From JBEBSD01 sp040394475 (lineage in GTDB: Bacteria; Bacteroidota; Bacteroidia; Cytophagales; Spirosomataceae), in the NCBI GenBank assembly GCA_040394475.1, contig JBEBSD010000117.1:1-14058 (forward strand): DNA of 14,058 nucleotides. The letters are read 5' to 3'. Made by a program: the position numbers and the translations under genes. This document shows, one piece after another, positions 13,058 to 14,058 of this stretch. A model generated the notes under the pieces. The model made no database searches, was not told where the DNA came from, and saw nothing but the letters and a program-made list of their open reading frames with translations. Position 1 is the stretch's first letter. Each line of letters begins with the position of its first letter.

Positions 13058-13600
13058 TTAATCATTGCTATTTAAATAATCCTCAATTTTTTTTACCGCC
13101 CAGTGGTACGAAGCTTTCAGGGCGCCTACCGAGGTTCCGGTGATCGCTGCAATTTCTTCATACGGCAGTTCCTCAAAGTATTTAAAGTTAAAAACCAACC
13201 GCTGTTTTTCCGGGAGTCTCAGCAGGGCTTTTTGTAATTTTAACTGAATCTCATCCCCTCCCATCAGCGGATCCGACTCCAGTTTTTCTTCCAGTTCGTG
13301 GGTCAGATCATGAAGGGGGATAAAGAACCTTTTCTTCTTTTTATTTAAAAAATTAATCGACTCATTCGAGGCAATCCGGTACAGCCAGGTATACAATTGC
13401 GAATCCCCTCTGAAGTTTTCCAATGCCGACCAGGCTTTAATAAATACTTCCTGTGTAATATCGTTGGCGTCATCGTGGTCGACCACCATTTTCCGGACCA
13501 TCCAATACACTTTTTGCTGATACTTTTTCACCATCATATTGAAGGCATTCCTTCGGGTATCCGGATTTTGAAAAAGTACTAATAGTTCCTGGTCGGTCAT
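13058..13600 (-). CDS. RNA polymerase ECF-type sigma factor
   Basis: This is a 180-residue sigma-70 family group 4 factor, which directs RNA polymerase to a specific regulon. Sigma region 2 spans about 20-90: FNMMVKKYQQKVYWM, then DDANDITQEVFIKAW (42-57), then YTWLYRIASNESINFL. A linker of about 35 residues follows, then region 4 at about 120-172: LPEKQRLVFNFKYFEELPYEEIAAITGTSVGALKAS, with the helix-turn-helix in EIAAITGTSVGALKASYHWA. Regions 1 and 3 are absent, as expected for ECF factors. The start at 13600 is followed closely by MTDQELL. First gene of a probable three-gene operon with the putative anti-sigma and LTxxQ proteins; it has its own promoter at 13644-13676. Confidence 0.93.
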   Translation of the reverse strand: MTDQELLVLFQNPDTRRNAFNMMVKKYQQKVYWMVRKMVVDHDDANDITQEVFIKAWSALENFRGDSQLYTWLYRIASNESINFLNKKKKRFFIPLHDLTHELEEKLESDPLMGGDEIQLKLQKALLRLPEKQRLVFNFKYFEELPYEEIAAITGTSVGALKASYHWAVKKIEDYLNSND

Positions 13601-13643
13601 TCTGGTCGGTCAACAAATAACAGGCTGCCTGCCCGTAGTTTCA

Positions 13644-13676
13644 CAAAGGTATTGCATTTTCAAATTCATCGGCAAT
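13644..13676 (-). promoter_or_regulatory. Promoter of the ECF sigma operon
   Basis: On the minus strand: ATTG (13676-13673), a 21-base spacer, TACCTTTG (13651-13644). Start of transcription would be near 13637, a leader of about 37 bases. This is the housekeeping-type consensus of the phylum, so basal expression does not appear to need a special sigma factor. Confidence 0.6.
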
Positions 13677-13707
13677 CATTTAGTTACTCGTTTCTGCGAT
13701 CGCCTTT

Positions 13708-13745
13708 AAAAAACTTACCCCTGCAGGAATTTGCTACAGGGGTAA
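13708..13745 (-). terminator. Rho-independent terminator of the transketolase gene
   Basis: Read on the minus strand, TTACCCCTG (13745-13737) pairs perfectly with CAGGGGTAA (13723-13715) and is followed by G and a run of six T. It lies 25 bases after the stop at 13771. Confidence 0.85.
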
Positions 13746-13770
13746 AGATAGGTATTTTCCGGAAAAGACA

Positions 13771-14058
13771 TCAAGCCGATTTTCTGGCAATCGCTTTTTT
13801 AGCTGCTGCCACGATATCTTTCGCTGTCAGGCCGTATTTCTCCATAAGCTGCGCGGGAGTACCACTTTCCCCAAAGCTATCGTTTACGGCGACATATTCC
13901 TGGGGCGCCAGATGCTTTTTCACCAACACCTGCGCGACACTGTCTCCAAGTCCTCCCAGGCGGTTATGTTCTTCTGCTGTTACCACAGCGCCCGTTTTGG
14001 CGACCGATTTCAGGATAGCCTCTTCGTCGAGCGGCTTGATGGTATGAATATTGATAAT
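13771..14058 (-). CDS. Transketolase, C-terminal subunit (partial)
   Basis: This is the last 95 codons of a transketolase-family gene; the 5' part lies beyond the window edge. The frame reads through to base 14058 with IINIHTIKPLDEEAI, then AVVTAEEHNRLGGLGDSVAQVL, then VNDSFGESGTPAQLMEKYGLTAKDIV, the classic C-terminal domain of transketolase. Transketolase moves two-carbon units between sugar phosphates with thiamine diphosphate in the non-oxidative pentose phosphate pathway. The ending KKAIARKSA and the phylum context suggest the split form, in which the N- and C-terminal halves are separate proteins; the window does not show the other half. The GTG at 13986 is an internal valine, not the start. 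Confidence 0.92.
   Translation of the reverse strand: MINIHTIKPLDEEAILKSVAKTGAVVTAEEHNRLGGLGDSVAQVLVKKHLAPQEYVAVNDSFGESGTPAQLMEKYGLTAKDIVAAAKKAIARKSA

Overview
The window looks like chromosomal DNA from a member of the phylum Bacteroidota, possibly the Chitinophagales/Sphingobacteriales side, although that finer placement is only an inference. The reasons are: a succinate dehydrogenase operon of the sdhC(b558)-sdhA-sdhB type; a separate C-terminal transketolase polypeptide; a sigma/anti-sigma/LTxxQ-protein gene trio; several exact matches to the Bacteroidota -7 promoter element TAnnTTTG (TACCTTTG upstream of sdhC, alaA and the sigma factor gene); and starts that mostly lack Shine-Dalgarno sequences.

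Region 1 (1-3271) is accessory DNA: five tandem genes for related small lipoproteins in the order B (partial), A1, A2, A3, B. The A copies share 233 bases without a single difference but diverge at both ends. The spacers before A2, A3 and the last B gene are themselves copies of one another. Each holds an intrinsic-terminator hairpin and then a 37-codon open tail that has no start of its own. The stop of that tail overlaps the start codon of the next lipoprotein gene. I read this as an array of orphan immunity-type lipoprotein genes, each still carrying the extreme 3' end of a lost upstream (toxin-like) gene. This is the least ordinary part of the window.

Region 2 (3272-7330) is the housekeeping sdhCAB operon with a good promoter. 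It is followed by about 170 bases of G-rich, hairpin-dense DNA that I cannot identify.

Region 3 (7328-11883) holds a minus-strand membrane protein of unknown function, a divergent nitroreductase, a convergent probable alaA-yhhQ operon (glutamate-pyruvate aminotransferase and queuosine-precursor-type transporter), and a divergent osmC peroxidase gene. alaA and osmC are separated by a 26-bp palindrome that carries promoter-like -7 boxes facing both ways.

Region 4 (11884-14058) starts with a non-coding element built almost entirely from 7-base repeats, including a perfect 16-bp hairpin. Then, all on the minus strand, come an ECF sigma factor, a single-pass putative anti-sigma factor and an exported LTxxQ (Spy/CpxP-like) protein in one probable operon, and finally the end of a transketolase C-terminal subunit gene with a clear terminator, cut by the window edge. 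No tRNA, rRNA, CRISPR array, insertion sequence or replication origin was seen.
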